Assembly: GCF_026230105.1 (NCBI RefSeq)
Contig: NC_079482.1
Location: 1,426,001-1,490,000 of the forward strand
Length of the DNA: 64,000 nt
Reading direction: 5' to 3'
Source of the DNA: Diorhabda sublineata
Taxonomy: Eukaryota; Arthropoda; Insecta; Coleoptera; Chrysomelidae
Each line of letters starts with the position of its first letter. Within the stretch, counting starts at the first letter, position 1. A program made the position numbers and the translations under genes. This document shows, in pieces, positions 62,641 through 64,000 of the stretch. The notes beneath the pieces were generated by a model that saw only the letters and a list, made by a program, of their open reading frames with translations, was not told where the DNA came from and did not search any database.

Positions 62641-63400
62641 TAGTATCTAGCCTAAAGAACCATTTTGCGAACTTTTTCGCAACATTACGTTAAATTTCCT
62701 CCCAAACGTTTCATAATTGACTCCCCCCTGAGTAAATCCCGCCGAAAGCATTAAATTTCGTGTTGTTTTTATTACTGGTATTCCCTCGGAAGCGTCCCGT
62801 ATATTCCGACAACCACGTAAGATATAGGTAAGCGGTAATTTCTAGATCCGGTTGCGTTAGGAAGTTATGAGGTTCATCTTTCTCCCGCCTCCACCGGATA
62901 TTGCCGCTCGTTTGTCTTAGTTCGTAATATCGTGTCTAACGGTTCCGAAATCCGTGGCACACAACCGATTCGTTATTAAGTGTACTCTATTCACACCAGC
63001 AGAGCATGACATCACTACTAGCTGCTTATCTTCTTGTTAAGTATCGACTTTCGCCGCCGCCGTCGCGGTTACACGACAGACGCACCCGTTAATATCGTAG
63101 CTAAGATAGTGTCGAGCGCAGACATCGATACGTTCGATTATAAATGACTTCTTATACGAAGCGTCGTGAAAAAATAGTTAGTATCTTAGTCGGACACAAA
63201 TTTTATCTATAATACGTTCCAATCCACATACATATATCGACAAAACGTAAGATTAAACTTAGTCGCGCGTGCCTAATCACCAGGAGCAGCGTAGCTCCGT
63301 TAGATGTCACTAGACGTTCGAATTTTGCTCGATCGCACCGAAGAAGATTGTCTTTAACACTTCTAAGCAAAACGTCTCACTTGAATTCGTGTAAGTAATG
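62641..63400. promoter_or_regulatory. Possible promoter or 5' untranslated exon region
   Basis: This is the most CpG-dense unique stretch in the window, with the core at about 63040-63130 (cgccgccgccgtcgcggtta and many further CG steps) and more around 63260-63350. Long frames are absent. In an AT-rich insect genome such a patch often marks a transcription start or untranslated first exon, but no TATA box, initiator or splice donor stands out enough to fix a strand. This is a composition-based inference. Confidence 0.3.
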
Positions 63401-63602
63401 AAGGTTTGGATAATAAAGGAATGTAGGTATACTGGTTTTGCCTAAAACGTGTTTCCAGGTATATTGGATAGCATTAAATTAATAGCAGGACGCTAAGAAG
63501 GTTATAAACGAAAGGTAACTTCGGAATTCTCAAAAAAAGACAACATCGGCTTGGGATCGGTCAGTTAGGGGTTGAAATATTATTTTTTTTATTGTTCGGA
63601 GG

Positions 63603-63812
63603 GTGGAAAATGTAGTAAATGAAAGTGTGCCTGTATTATATATGTTTAAATGCTACGGCACATGGCGTAAGTCACAAAATGACAATATTTACGAAAGAAG
63701 TATTATACTGAAGAGGCACAATAACACTGAAATCGCATTAAAAACTATTTCTCCTTTAACAAACCAAGGAGAAATAATTTGTATCGATGAAACATCAGTT
63801 CTATTGCTTTAA
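63603..63812 (+). CDS. Small open frame, hypothetical
   Basis: A 69-codon frame starting MENVVNESVPVLYMFKCYG and ending CIDETSVLLL. Composition is protein-like (mixed charge, few low-complexity runs) but no family is recognised. It lies 200-600 bp downstream of the CpG-rich patch. It could be a short exon or chance; no splice sites were identified with confidence. The rest of 63401-64000 holds no other recognised feature. Confidence 0.15.
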   Translation: MENVVNESVPVLYMFKCYGTWRKSQNDNIYERSIILKRHNNTEIALKTISPLTNQGEIICIDETSVLLL

Positions 63813-64000
63813 TATTGAGAGGGGGATAAATACACTTAAATATACAGTGAGGGGTTTAATGTAACGTAGCTTATCACCCTATTAGTCGAATATATCGCGC
63901 TACGAAGTCTTTCTCCTTCCCAAAGTGAATTAAAGGTCAATTCGATCATTTATTACAACGATAGAAAGGTATTACGGGCTCTGTTGCCGACGCGCCGCGT

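Noticed and set aside
1..64000. tRNA genes
   Set aside because: No B-box like GGTTCGANNCC with a paired acceptor stem was seen. Only a visual scan was possible.

Overview
The window looks like a non-coding stretch of a large, AT-rich insect-like nuclear genome (a beetle or similar arthropod; the species cannot be told from the sequence). I find no intact gene, rRNA, tRNA or CRISPR array. The evidence for an arthropod is the set of degraded transposable elements: mariner transposases, a transposase of the type with a DUF4817 N-terminus, a Penelope-like GIY-YIG fragment and Jockey/L1-like LINE tails. About two thirds of the 64 kb is tandem repeat DNA, with at least eleven different satellite families lying side by side and separated by 0.1 to 4 kb of unique DNA.

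Layout, left to right: 186-bp satellite (0.5-3.4 kb); unique DNA; a 348-bp dimeric satellite grading into 179-bp monomers (4.7-9.0 kb); unique DNA; a second block of the 179-bp family bracketed by two copies of a unique ~165-bp segment (9.8-12.4 kb); unique DNA; 151/152-bp satellite (14.0-19.9 kb); a Penelope-like remnant and a palindromic dispersed element (21.1-22.8 kb); a 60-bp CpG-dense satellite of ~70 units (23.3-27.5 kb); unique DNA; 163-bp satellite (29.8-32.0 kb); 157-bp satellite (32.9-35.4 kb); a transposase remnant; 162-bp satellite (35.8-36.9 kb); unique DNA; 265/254-bp satellite (37.8-40.5 kb); mariner remnants (40.7-42.7 kb); 173-bp satellite (43.5-48.0 kb); unique DNA with LINE and mariner remnants (48-52.3 kb); 165-bp satellite (52.3-56.0 kb); a LINE remnant; a ~135/275-bp satellite (58.2-62.4 kb); and a CpG-richer unique end (62.6-64 kb) that may be the 5' part of a gene.

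Nothing here works together as a pathway. The interest lies in the repeat biology. Several families with different unit lengths share a short core of the form TATCTC-nn-AAAC or ATAACTCgAAAACTA. The 157-bp satellite and the dispersed palindromic element at 22 kb also share a 23-nt hairpin (TGTAGA...TCTACA) placed exactly 49 nt from that core. Many arrays show higher-order structure from recent multi-unit duplication (372, 348, 1074, 240/840, 978, 314, 865 and 275/539 bp). The long open frames at 23.3-27.5 kb follow from a 60-bp unit that is a multiple of three and lacks stops in five frames; I do not treat them as genes.

The unique spacers keep more GC and CpG than the arrays and may be conserved regulatory DNA in a large intron or intergenic region. 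That is inference and needs alignment with related genomes.
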